Shown here piece by piece: positions 1 to 11,488 of a DNA stretch of 64,000 nt. The position numbers and the translations under genes were made by a program. The notes beneath the pieces were generated by a model, which saw nothing but the letters and a program-made list of their open reading frames with translations, was not told the DNA's origin and did not search any database. Every line of letters starts with the position of its first letter. Within the stretch, counting starts at the first letter, position 1. This DNA is from Melampsora larici-populina 98AG31 (Eukaryota; Basidiomycota; Pucciniomycetes; Pucciniales; Melampsoraceae), in NCBI RefSeq assembly GCF_000204055.1, contig NW_006768780.1, positions 36,286 to 100,285 on the forward strand, read 5' to 3'.

Positions 1-1897
1 TTTGAAACAACGCCAAGCAGGAAATCTTATGTCTTCAACCCGCCCAAATGTCAATGACCGAATTCGCCCATTCGGTTCCCAATTTGAGAACCAAGATACT
101 TAATCAGATGGTTGGCATGTGGGTGATACGAACTGCTCAACCCTGGGCGCAGAGTCAAAGACCCCTATCTACGGGCAGCTTTCCGGTATGCCAACCCCAA
201 CCGCCTCACTTACTGGGCCGCATGTGGGTGGCTAAGTCACCTGTACATTTAAGTATCTACCCTATACCATAGGGGTCATACAGACGTATGTATGACCCAA
301 TGTCATTCGACATCCTATGCCAAGATGAAACAGCATCCTGAGAAGCTTCTTGGGGGGTAGAAAATATGGCTAAGTCCAATATTCTCCCTAAGGAGAACAA
401 GACCAGCCACGCATAGTCAAAAACACACCACACCTGTGTTGTAACATCACACCAGTTTACAAAAACTCCCACCTTATCAGCCCTAAACCACACCACACTT
501 CACTTTAATCTTGTACACCACGCATTAACTCCACCGCCCCTACACACAAACCCCACCAGCCCACCAGGACTCCACCACCCTACACAGACTCGCACACCTA
601 GCTTTCAAGGCCCACCACTCTTACCCCTTCACTACGTCTTCCCACCACCTCGGTACCGTCCCCACCAGTCTGCCCAAAACCTACTCTATGGGGTAGTTAC
701 ACCGCTCCACAATGTACACTCACAACTGTTAGAGCCCAAAACAACCACCTCACGATCCCTTCTTCAACATCATAACCGTCTAACTCACACCCTCATTACC
801 CTCATTCCCACTTGATTTCACCACAACGATTCAAATAGTTCTTTAAAACTCAATGTATACCTCTTCTTCTCACTAAGTCACAAACAGCAGACTCGGTCAT
901 TTGAGATGAACTCATTTTATGAACTTCACAAGTTATCGACCTCTCCACAACACAACACCTCAATTTTGTTAAATGGATCTCTTCATTAAGACCTACCAAA
1001 TGCTGCTGCTGACAGTCTAAGGATACAATTACGGTACAAATACAACACACCAACATCACTGTGGTACACCACACTTCTAAACCGACAGAATCCCGATTTC
1101 AATGGTTTCGTTTGAAAGAGACCGAACAAAATTGAAAATAGCAAACAAACGATACAATACCATTTCCGCCAAAAACATGAATCACTGTTATCTCTTCAAA
1201 ATGATGCATTGTGTAGTCTGGAGATCGATATCTGAAATAAGGACTTCTCTATGAATTAAGGGGCTTCATACGAAGGGTGGATATGGTGTCAATTTCTAAA
1301 ACACAAGCGTCTGTGGCTTGGTTTAAGAAGGACCAATACAGGTCATGACCTCAAATCAACCTCGTAAAGGCTTTAGTACATACATATCTCACAAGTCTAA
1401 CCCCAACCCTACCACACTAGTATACACCCCTAAAAAACCACCATGTCAATCAACATGCCACCTCAACCCATCTCCACCACCCTTGAAATCTCGCATTGAC
1501 AAATGTTTCATGTCACAAATGACAACACCCTTAAACATGAGAAAAGAAAAACCAAGTGATATTACTTAGTCATATTTACATACACCACCCTATAGAAGGT
1601 TCTATACACAATCGAATGTCGCCACACCAGGCCACACCCTACTAAAAACCAAAAACCACTAGCGCACAAGTTTTGACCTACACCACAATGATAATTACAA
1701 CACATACACCTCTCCACACTCCCACCCTATTGACCCCAACCGTCTCAATTAGACTTTTCTGTCTATCATCGTGTCCACAGTCATTCATTGAACCTAATTC
1801 ATCTTCTTCCAACATTTGCGAATAGCAAAGCCTTCACCAAATCCTACACGGTTATTTTTTACCTCCTCCTTGCCCAACAGGTTTTGACTCTCATCAG
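1..1897. other. Gene-free, C/A-rich upstream region
   Basis: No coding region is convincing here. From about 420 to 1760 the plus strand is strongly rich in C and A and poor in G, with many CCACCAC-like runs and no regular period. An imperfect palindrome with arms GGGTCATAC and GTATGACCC lies at about 273-298. The short reading frames are low-complexity products of the base skew. The region could be the edge of a mobile element carrying the two genes that follow, but no terminal repeat was found. Confidence 0.5.
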
Positions 1898-3840
1898 ATG
1901 GCGCCCCCAAAAACACGTGTACCTCCCACCACCCGCCCTGGTTCTACCACCCGTCGAACCCGCCAAAGCAACCGCAGACTAACTGAGCTAACTGCAGCCG
2001 AGCTGGCATTAGGTATGTCCTATACCTATAATAGTTGCATACCTCCTTTTTATTTACACTACCTCCTCACTAACTAATTTCATGACCGTTAGATGACGCA
2101 GAACAATCAGATTCAGCAGCATCTGAGTCTGAACACTCATCAGACAGTATAGGTAAATTTTTCATAGTTTTCTTGGGCGTCCCCTTTCTGTAACTGTTGC
2201 TAATGGGCCAAACATCCTCCAGTCCAGGTACCCAGCGGAAACGTCCGAGACGAAGAAAGTCCAAGAAGGCCTCCACACTGCCACCCAAAGCAGATGACCT
2301 CCTGGTTCCTGACCCCACTCATACGATGGATGAAAATGGGATGCCACTTCACCAAAACCCCGCCACCAAACCCACGCTCTACAACTACAAGGAACTTGCC
2401 GAAGAATGGAGTTCAGCGGAGCTTGATCACTATCTGCAATGCACCAAAGCAAAGGGGCACAGTCGAATCCCACCTGATATCCTCAACGAAGCCCGAGCCC
2501 TTGAGGATGAATTAGCCACCAGATTGAAGGTGTTGAGCCTTGCAGGCGGCGTTTCATATGACACAATGAAATACGGAGTGTTAAGTATTCCATCATTACT
2601 AAGGAAATATGAATTACTGATGTTGACTTACCCAGTGCAGTCATCGTGCGGTGCGCGAAGATCATCGAAAGCCGTACAACATCTTTCGCAAGTTCAGCAA
2701 CGCAGCCACTGTTGACAACATCAGTCAGTTCCACTTTTACCCTCGTGCCATTACCCCTACACGCTGATGTATTGTATCACTGACCCTGCTTGGCTAATTC
2801 GACTTCAGTGCCCCAGACCACACAACTTGACGCCAAAACTGAGGTGCAGGACTCACCTCATCTTAGCACCTACAACGACAACGTCACTGCTATATGGCGA
2901 CAAATCAAGAACACTGACGAAGGGAAGGTTTTCGCACCCGAACTTTTCAATCGAATTGCACTTGTCATTTCCAATGAATCAGTCGACCTCGATGATCATG
3001 ATAAATTATCTGTCAAAGAGCAGGTGTATCTCCCCGCCTTTGAACGTCTTGTTAACATCAAGAAGGTCAAAGCACATCTTGCTTTGAGTCGTCACCCTGA
3101 TCAAAGCAAGAGGTACCAAGAACAAGGAATTCGCCAAATCGAGTTGATACACTCCTCCGTACGCCCCAATATCATTTACCCTCTTTGATGGCAAGTTACT
3201 AACTAAAGTTTATGATACAATTCAGCTTCAAGCGGCCCATAAGAGCTATGGTATACACTACCATCTCCTGGCTGCGTCATGGAATCCAACCACCACCAAT
3301 CCATCGGCTGGGTGGTCTAAAGAGTTTAGCTCTGATCCTATTTACCTGACATCGTTCTCCGCTCGCAATCACCTTCTCGAACGTTTTGACCGCTTTGCCA
3401 CCAGACGCAATCAGTCTGCCGAAAATGCCAAGCAGGTCGGACTGAGTGGCAATGACCAGCTGCGGAAAGACTTCACGTCTGCCTTGAATGGGCTGGTCTG
3501 TAAGCTATCACCAATCTCTCACCTTGTCACCAAGTTGATTCATGTATTGTCTATCCTAGCCAAACACCTCGAAGGTGTGAAACCAAAACTCATCAAGGAA
3601 AGAGTCCACATCCATCCTAAGAAGCCACAATGCAATGTCCTACTAGAGCGGATCACCTTTCCGAATGAAATCCGACTGGTGGTTCATCAGACTAGCGATT
3701 CCAAGGTCACGGCTGAGATGATTTCAGCCGGACCTGCAGCTATCATGAACAATCAGCATTTGATGCGGGTATGGCTCGACGATATTTTGGCCCGTCGCTA
3801 CACTGTTATCCGCGTCAACAAATCCCTTTCAGCCCAATGA
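1898..3840 (+). CDS. Conserved unknown protein A, locus 1 (partner of TET/JBP gene)
   Basis: Function unknown. The ATG at 1898 opens a basic tail (MAPPKTRVPP...). Exons 1898-2012, 2093-2152 and 2228 to about 2590 join in phase, followed by exons near 2651-2740 and 2809-3166 (borders approximate), then 3226-3499 and 3560-3840. Acidic/Ser stretches precede a conserved core. The core is shared with the gene at 11489-14085: a helical segment ending in GGV, a Tyr-Asn...Ile-Trp block, the block YGIHYHLLAAS...GWSKEFSS, then HPKKP and a C-terminal WLDDI...RYTVI motif. The protein is about 500 aa and all recognised exons are open. The helical segment is faintly SAP-like, which is a weak guess. It lies 1.6 kb upstream of a co-oriented TET/JBP-like gene, and the same two families sit together in the KDZ element. 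That suggests a shared role in element DNA or chromatin, by inference only. Confidence 0.65.
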
Positions 3841-5418
3841 ACATCTCACAATGATATCATTCTTTACTTTTGCTAGTAGATACACATTTAATTTCCATCT
3901 TTTGTGGAAGATATGATAGTTTCCTCTTGTTAATTCAATTAATAATAAAATATTACACTTTGTCATCAACCTTGAAGCTGGACAATGGATGTACAAGCCG
4001 TGTGAAGTTACACAATATCCAAATGTGATTTGGATAATGTCTTCTCTTTGCAAACATCAAGCCACGTGCCAGAGACAATGTCGACATTGGCTCTGAGGCT
4101 CATGACGCTGTGTAAGACATATCCCCCGAACCTCTACCGCCGACCATCAACGGATGGCATTTGATGAAGAGGAATTCGCCCAGTTTACATCATCAGCTCA
4201 GACTTGCTGGGAATAAAGGGCGCTAAACCCGTGGCTGACACAATTTCGAGGGGACAAAACGACAAACATGGCTTATTTCGAAACCATGTTGTCCACAGTT
4301 CAATCATTCTGATTTGGGATTGAACCAACGTTTGCGTCCGAGTTGAACTTCGATGTTCGTATCGTAATGAACACTCTGCATCCTCATTGGGGTATCTATG
4401 TAGCCTCGCGTTTCGCCAGTCTAGGAAAGATTCAATGAGGACACATATCAACGAATAAGGGCATTGCTGCCGAGGCGGACGAGGCAGGGTCAGGGTCCTA
4501 TTGGCCCATTTCAGATGAAAAGGGCCGAGCTTCAGCTGCTTTATCGTCTGTCACAGGGGTCCTGTAATGTAACTGGTTTCACATCAACAAGTGAAACCAG
4601 TTACACCCTTCATGTCAATCGCGAATCTCATTCGCACTACCAAGGCATGTCACTTCTCCGGGTTCCTTCAATATCCAAATGATACACCTTATAAACCGAG
4701 TTCCCACCTTTCTTAGACCACTTCCCACCTTTCTATAACCTCCATACGTAGTTTCGTTCACCACCGAGGTCGTTAACAACGTATGTTGTTAACTTTGTCA
4801 ATTTGTTATCAATCGGCTAACTCACTCCTCACTCACCGTTCTACAATGTCTACACATACCTAGTTTCAATTTCCATCAAGGTCAGTGACATCCCCTTTTC
4901 AGTTCTTTCACTTCTATCGTTAAAACATCTTCGGAAGTCCAAACGTTTACGTTTTTCAAACGTTTGACACTTTCAAATATTAACTTGATTGCTTCTTTTT
5001 GTGCGACTTACTTTCTCCAAAGTGCATCATTTATCCCTACGCCGCATTGTCCAATTTCCTTACTAGATCTGTCCATCGAGCTTATCCCCTGCAACCGGTG
5101 TCTCCAGAAAAAAACCTCCCATACTCCCTTCAACCCTCCTCGATTCACCCAAGTACGTAAGTGAAAATTTTACATACCCCTGTATTATTGTCTCTGGACA
5201 TGGCCTTTTCCTGGTTGCTGGTGTACTGGGGAAGAGATAGTGGTTGGAGATATCTGGGAGTGGTTTCCTAATGAGGGACAAAACACACCCGAAGTCTCCG
5301 ACGCAAACCTCTTCTCCATTCCATGGGCACAAGAGCAGGTCTCCATCTGATATGCCCATTTTTTCACATCTCACATGTACTATTGCATTTCCTGTTTGCT
5401 TTTTAGTTCGCTACGACC
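3841..5418. other. Intergenic region between protein A and TET/JBP gene
   Basis: No gene is supported. Apart from a strong hairpin at 4568-4605 and short palindromes (for example GTTAACAAC/GTTGTTAAC around 4774-4797), the region is unremarkable. The last few hundred bases are pyrimidine-rich and presumably hold the promoter of the dioxygenase gene. Confidence 0.5.
4568..4605. repeat. Perfect 15-bp inverted repeat (hairpin)
   Basis: The arms TGTAACTGGTTTCAC (4568-4582) and GTGAAACCAGTTACA (4591-4605) are exact reverse complements around an 8-nt loop. No T-run follows, and fungal genes do not use such terminators. It may be a protein-binding site or the trace of an excised or tiny inverted-repeat element. 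Confidence 0.8.
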
Positions 5419-6742
5419 ATGAGCAAGAAACGTTCCTCAAGCAGCCGCAAGAACAGCAAACGCCAAAGCAATGCACGAAATCGCCCGCGCCCTAATCCAG
5501 GCCCTCCCAATCATTTGAATCGAGACGCGAGACGATCAAGCGATTTCGAATCTCTTCGCAAAGAAGTCACCGAAGCCTACGGGTTACCCAGTGATTGTCG
5601 AATGTATTTCTTGAAGAAATACAGTATGGGTAATCTCCCACAAACGCCTCGCTTACGAATTTCACACCACAACAGTGTCATCTTGGACGCCGATACTTGG
5701 AAGGTGCTTCAAGTAATTCGATTTACTCCTTTTTCTGCTATGGATGACGACCATATGAAATCGATGAAATTCACCATCAAAATGGTCTACAAACATACAC
5801 TGGCTAGATCAACGGTCAAAATCAATCATGCAATGAAGGGGGTAGAAAACCCAGGCGAAATGTATTCCGCAGGCTTCAGGGGTGCCTCAGACAAAGGGCG
5901 CACGATGGGTAAGCCAACCATTGGATATCTCGCAACATCACAATCCACATACTTACCAATTAACTATATTGGTGTGCCTCATAGGGGTAACTGCACTCAG
6001 TGCAAAGACAGGTCGAAGTAAGCAAGCTATCCTCGAGGACGAATTGAGGATGGACGACATGGCCATCATAAATGACACTCTGGCTGAGTGGATGTCTACT
6101 TTATGCATGCGCGCTTTTCAATCAAACCGAGACCTGGCTTTAGAATTCTCCATTCCATCTTTCTCCGATAAAGCTTGGTGTGATTCTCCGAATGCAAATG
6201 TAATTGCGTCCAACATCGTGGTCACCCAAGACGGTTTCCACAATAATCCTCATCCCGACTTCGATGCAAGCCCATATGCTTATGGGCTATTTGCCCGTAT
6301 AAGTCGCGAAACTGGCGAGCTTCACTGGGTTGACCTTTCGGATTACTTAGGTGATATTGTGGGTTGTTATTTCATTTTGGATCAATATCACGTTGAACTA
6401 TGTCTGGATGCATGTGACGGCGTTGTTGAGAGTTGTTGGGCAAGTGATGAACTCCATCACACTTCCGCCTCAACAACTTACGACGAGGGCTGGCAGTCTA
6501 TCAAACCGAAGGATTCACCCATCACCCGATTCGGTTGCTCATTGCAGATCAATGCCGCTCTCCTTGGACGAATCGATGGTTTACTGAAATTGAAGGTTGG
6601 TAAAACCGATGATGAATGGGCAATCTACAAACGAAAAGTGGTGAAGTGTTATGAGCAAGAAATTGTTAATAAGTTATCAAAGGTTCCCATCAAGCCTGTT
6701 AAACTTCCCAAAAGTAAGAAATCCAAGAAGAATGCCATGTGA
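5419..6742 (+). CDS. TET/JBP-like 2-oxoglutarate/Fe(II) dioxygenase, locus 1
   Basis: Predicted nuclear dioxygenase of the TET/JBP type. Characterised relatives oxidise 5-methylcytosine or thymine in DNA using Fe(II) and 2-oxoglutarate. Exons 5419-5908 and 5985-6742 join in phase to give 415 aa. The N-terminus is very basic (Lys/Arg/Ser/Asn). The second exon has an HxD iron motif (NNPHPDFD, about H253/D255), a distal His pair in ELHHTSAS and a 2-oxoglutarate-binding Arg in TRFGCSLQI; all are kept in the paralogue at 19518-20798. The C-terminus is a Lys-rich tail. The intron position and phase also match the paralogue. No transposase accompanies it within the window. The family call rests on motif order and association with a KDZ element, a link known from basidiomycetes. 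Another 2OG-oxygenase family is possible. Confidence 0.7.
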
Positions 6743-8180
6743 TAGATGTTACATTTTATACTGGTTTCCTTCCTATTCTTCTCTACATTCATCATTGATT
6801 GTTTTTACATTAGATAGTAGTTTCCGTACCTGTTTTGTTTGATTTAATGTCACCTTTTCAACTGGCCGACTTCAAATGGCTTATTGGTTTCATGTCATCC
6901 ATTTCACTTTCATGATTACAACATATGATACCAAATTGTTTTTGTTTGATTCCATGTCTTTTCTTCAACTGGAATCAATCAAATACTTGATTGATTTCCA
7001 AAATATAAATGTCATATTACGATATGGGTGGCTAAGTATCACATGGATACTTAGATATTTTTAATGTCAAATATATACATGATTATATTTCAGATGAATG
7101 TTTGATCACATATACGAGATTTTCTTTCACCCATATGTATTTTGTTTCACATTTGGGTGAAAGCATTTCACCTATGGGTGAAAGTAATTCACATTTGGGT
7201 ATGACATAGTAAGGTTTTCTTGATCCACAACTACATGCAGTAGACACACGTGGTCAAATTATCATGGGCAAAGTTAGTTAGGCATAATATTCTTATACAC
7301 CAAAATTGGCTTTCATCTGAAAGGGTTGCACCAAATATTCTGCTTCAATTCAAGTCACTGTAGTGGCATGGTCACATCAGACCTTATAAAATAAACAAAA
7401 ATGCCAAATATCACTATATTTGATTGAACAAATATAGTAATATTTGTTCAATCTATGTGCCAATTATTATGATACATTTCAATTCACAGTAATGGAAGGT
7501 TCACATTTTATGTTATAAAAGCAAACCTGGTACATTTGACCAACAATATGCTGCAATTGAAACCATATAACTATCAATATATGCCTCTATTTGATGGTAC
7601 ATTTGACCAATATGCTGCAATTAGAACCATATAACTAGTGTTTTAACCAGGGTGACGGATATTCAATAGACCACAAGTTGGTTTGTTGGGATTTTATAAC
7701 ATTCCTTACATGTATGTTTGGCAATAGACATCCATCCTGGTGAAGTTGTTTGTTGTAATAATGTTTTACTAGGTGGTTGGGTCATCCATCACTGAAAAGC
7801 AACCATATGTTGTGTTAGTTGTAACATATTCAGGGACCACTGACGACATTGAGCTTTCTAATATCAAGTACAATGTTATTAGAGGTATCTAAATGTTAAG
7901 GTTGGTATCAGGGGTTTGACAAGGTTGTGAGGTATTTGCATAGATCTTCCTCTTCATATAACTAGATTGTCGGATGAGGAACAGTACGGGCTCATCGCCA
8001 CCTCATCTGAAGTACAAGTGTTATCTGTGAAATGTATCCTTAACTGTCACTCGTTGTACATGTCCTGAATCATAACACTAAAGCACCATGTAATTAGAAC
8101 ATTTAACTTGGAATTAAGCACCAGCCATCAATCAAGTAGTCACTTGGGAATATAATTACTCATAAGTTAATTAAAAGAAT
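6743..8180. other. AT-rich gene-free region with short inverted repeats
   Basis: Only short AT-rich reading frames occur. A perfect 14-bp hairpin lies at 7422-7453 (GATTGAACAAATAT, loop AGTA, ATATTTGTTCAATC). Between about 7117 and 7200 the words TTCACCCATA, TTCACATTTGGGT and ATGGGTGAAAG repeat in both orientations. Two near-identical strings (CATTTGACCAA...TATGCTGCAATT) lie near 7535-7560 and 7598-7622. This looks like decayed repeat DNA. Confidence 0.55.
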
Positions 8181-8460
8181 CAACATCTGAGTAATTATAT
8201 TCCCAATTATAACAATTGACATATGACAATCAACATCTGAGTCATTATATTCCCAATTATAACAATTGAAATATGACAATCAACATCTGAGTCATTATAT
8301 TCCCAATTATAACAATTGAAATATGACAATCAACATCTGAGTCATTCTATTCCCAATTATAACAATTGAAATATGACAATCAACATCTGAGTCATTCTAT
8401 TCCCAATTATAACAATTAACATATGACAATTAACATATGAGTGATTATATTCCCAAGTGA
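8181..8460. repeat. 50-bp tandem repeat, about 5.5 copies
   Basis: A 50-base unit beginning CAACATCTGAGTCATTATAT and ending ATATGACAAT repeats head to tail, with starts at about 8181, 8231, 8281, 8331 and 8381. Copies differ at only a few bases (ATTATAT/ATTCTAT, AATTGAAAT/AATTAACAT). The region is non-coding satellite-like DNA and shares its CTGAGTAATTATATTCCC motif with the 64-bp array just downstream. Confidence 0.85.
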
Positions 8461-8614
8461 CTACTTGCTTGATGTCTGGTGATCACTGTGGTTAGTCACC
8501 ACAAGTGACTGACCATTACCCACAATCATTTGGCCTCACCATTATCTAAAGCACCATGTAATTAGAACATTTAACTTGTAATCAAGCACCAGCCATCAAT
8601 CAAGTAGTCACTTG

Positions 8615-8806
8615 GGAATATAATTACTCATAAGTTAATTAAAAGAATCAACATCTGAGTAATTATATTCCCAATTATGGAATATAATTACTCATAAGTT
8701 AATTAAAAGAATCAACATCTGAGTAATTATATTCCCAATTATGGAATATAATTACTCATAAGTTAATTAAAAGAATCAACATCTGAGTAATTATATTCCC
8801 AATTAT
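8615..8806. repeat. 64-bp hairpin-forming tandem repeat, 3 copies
   Basis: Three copies of a 64-base unit start at 8615, 8679 and 8743. Within each, GGAATATAATTACTCA at the start is the exact reverse complement of TGAGTAATTATATTCC near the end, so every unit can fold into a 16-bp stem. The unit resembles a tiny inverted-repeat element that has been tandemly amplified. Confidence 0.85.
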
Positions 8807-9179
8807 AACAATTAACATATGACAATTAACATATGAGTCATTATGTTCCCATGTCTGGTGATCACTGGGGTTAGTCACCACAAGTGACTGACCATTACCC
8901 ACAATCATTTGGCCTCACTATTGGTCATACAATCAAAAATGTTTCCATTGTATGAACAATGGTGAACCCAAAAATGCCTCACCATTGGACATACAATGAA
9001 CAATGGTGAACCCAAAAATCACCTTTGATTCTATGAATCAACTTCTTTTTGGTCCTATAATGCAACATATAAACTGCCTTGCAAAGCTTAGCTTATAATC
9101 ACATTGCTCAAGTTCAATGTGATTAGCACAATAAAGTACCATGTCATCAGAACAATTACATGGGGTGAGTCACCACCAG

Positions 9180-9840
9180 TCCAGTGACTTACCATTATAA
9201 TAACTCATAAGGTATTTAGAATAATTCCTTATGAGTGATTATATTCCCAAGTGACTACTTGCTTGAAGACTTGTGCTCTAAGTGAGTGACAGGTGGTAAT
9301 CAACAATTTACGTTGTAAATTGCTCAAGTACAATGTGATTAGAACAACAAAGGGTCCTATAATGCAACATATAAAGTGCCTTGCAAAGTTAGAATAATTA
9401 CTTATGAGTGATTATATTCCCAAGTGACTACTTGCTTGAACACTTGTGCTCACTGGAATTAGTCACCCCCAGTGTTACTACATTCAATAAGTGAGTGACT
9501 GGTGGTAATCTACAAATTCCCTTGTAATTTGCTCAAGTACAATGTGATTAGAACAACAAAGGGTCCTATAATGCAACATATAAAGTGCCTTGCAAAGTTA
9601 GAATAATTACTTATGAGTGATTATATTCCCAAGTGACTACTTGCTTGAACACTTGTGCTCCCTGGAATTAGTCACCACCAGTGTTACTACATTCAATAAG
9701 TGAGTGACTGGTGGTAATCTACAAATTGCCTTGTAATTTGCTCAAGTACAATGTGATTAGAACAATAAAGGGTCCTATAATGTAACATATAAACTGCCAT
9801 TTACTTGCAATGTTTAGCTTACAAGTAAATTGCTCAAGTA
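9180..9840. repeat. About 209-bp tandem repeat, about 3 copies
   Basis: A long unit starting at AGAATAATTACTTATGAGTG occurs at 9391 and 9600, with a diverged earlier copy from about 9215. Each unit carries AAGTGACTACTTGCTTGAAC, GTGAGTGACTGGTGGTAATC and CAAAGGGTCCTATAATGC. The array ends just before the left edge of the KDZ element. No coding capacity is seen. Confidence 0.75.
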
Positions 9841-9898
9841 CAGTGTGATTAGAACAATAAAGGACCATGTAATTAGAACAATTACATGGGGCACCTGT

Positions 9899-10170
9899 GG
9901 CGCCTACACCAAGCGACTACGTAGTCGATGGTGAAGTGACGCGCACCATCGACCTCGAGTCGGACCTAAAGCCCAGAGCACATATGATACACTGAGCCAC
10001 TGATTTGTCAAATTGAAAGAACTCAGATGGAACTTTTTTTGAGTGTAGATGCTATTTCTATGCATGTCTCATCAAAGAAGAAATTTATTTTTTAATCTTA
10101 TTCATGGTGTTATTGACACAAGGTGTTGCCAGAGCCCTCTGGGTGACTCCAGAGCGCTCTGATAGGGCTC
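9899..10170 (+). repeat. Left terminal inverted repeat of the KDZ element (unique part)
   Basis: It aligns with the reverse complement of about 28945-29171 over its whole length. Shared landmarks in order are GCGCCT, AGCGACTACG, the region around CACCATCGAC, AAGCCCAGAGCAC, a stretch ending in GAACTTTTT, ACAAGGT, TTGCCAGAGC and GCTCTGATAGGG. The arms have diverged by substitutions and small indels. Confidence 0.75.
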
Positions 10171-11265
10171 CCACAGCAGTGCGGAGAGCTTCAAACCATC
10201 ATAGAGCAGCTTCACAGCATATGAAATGTGCTTCACAGCAGTGCGGAGAGCTTCAAACCATCATAGAGCAGCTTCACAGCATATGAAATGTGCTTCACAG
10301 CAGTGCGGAAAGCCTCAAACCATCATAGAGCTGCTTCACAGCATATACAAGGTGCTTCACAGCAGTGCGGAAAGCCTCAAACCATCATAGAGCTGCTTCA
10401 CAGCATATAACAGGTGCTTCACAGCAGTGCACAGAGCTTCAAAAAATTATAGAGCTGCTTCACAGCATATACAAGGTGCTTCACAGCAGTGCGGAAAGCT
10501 TCAAACCATCATAGAGCTGCTTCACAGCATATAACAGGTGCTTCACAGCAGTGCACAGAGCTTCAAAAGTTTATAGAGCTGCTTCACAGCATATACAAGG
10601 TGCTTCACAGCAGGGCGGAAAGCTTCAAACCATCATAGAGCTGCTTCACAGCATATAACAGGTGCTTCACAGCAGTGCACAGAGCTTCAAAAAATTATAG
10701 AGCTGCTTCACAGCATATACAAGGTGCTTCACAGCAGTGCGGAAAGCTTCAAACCATCATAGAGCTGCTTCACAGCATATACAAGGTGCTTCACAGCAGT
10801 GCGGAAAGCTTCAAACCATCATAGAGCCGCTTCACAGCATATAACAGGTGCTTCACAGCAGTGCACAGAGCTTCAAAAAATTTCAGAGCAGCTTCACAGC
10901 ATATAAAAGGTGCTTCACAGCAGTGCGGAAGGCCTCAAACCATCATAGAGCTGCTTCACAGCATATAAAAGGTGCTTCACAGCAAATAAAAGGCACTTCA
11001 CAGCAGATCAGTGCAAACAGCTTCAACACACTGCACACCAGCTTGCGGAAACATTCAAAACAGTGGAGAACAGCTTCACATCAGAGCACGTGGGCTTCAC
11101 AGCAGTTCAAAAATCTTGTAACCACCATAGACCAGCTTCACAGCAAGAAATGTGGCTTCACAGCAGTGAGCAAACATTCAAAACAGTGCAGAACAGCTTC
11201 ACATCAGAGCACGTGGGCTTCACAGCAGTTCAAAAATCTTGTAAGCACTACAGACCAGCTTCAAA
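10171..11265 (+). repeat. Left subterminal array of about 62-bp repeats (CTTCACAGCA family)
   Basis: More than ten head-to-tail copies of a roughly 62-base unit of the form GTGCTTCACAGCAGTGCGG, AAGCTTCAAACCATCATAGAG, CTGCTTCACAGCATATAACAG. Each unit has two CTTCACAGCA words. From about 11000 the array becomes irregular, with CTTCACATCAGAGCACGTGG variants. The reading frames seen here are repeat artefacts. It mirrors the array at 28060-28950. Confidence 0.9.
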
Positions 11266-11488
11266 GATTGTTTTGTATTGCACGTGATTACATCTCACTG
11301 AGGAAACCCAGATTTTACCTTCCTTTAGGAAACAAACACAAGCCAAGAATCTAAAACCTCATTGAATTGACATATGTGAATACAATTATATTATACTCAA
11401 TGATCTAATCCCAATTCAAGATAAAAGCAAGCAAAAATGACATCCAATACCAAAAGTACCAAAGACATCATGAATCCTACAATCACGT

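Noticed and set aside
8181..8460. CRISPR-like array
   Set aside because: Repeats are contiguous with no unique spacers and the genome is eukaryotic.
8800..9898. Missing C-terminal exons of the MULE-like gene left of the KDZ element
   Set aside because: A simple insertion would put them here on the minus strand, but the sequence is AT-rich tandem repeat with no matching coding.
10104..11354. Open frames of 60-168 codons through the left repeat array
   Set aside because: They are periodic translations of the 62-bp repeat in several frames, and the mirrored array gives the same artefact on the other strand.
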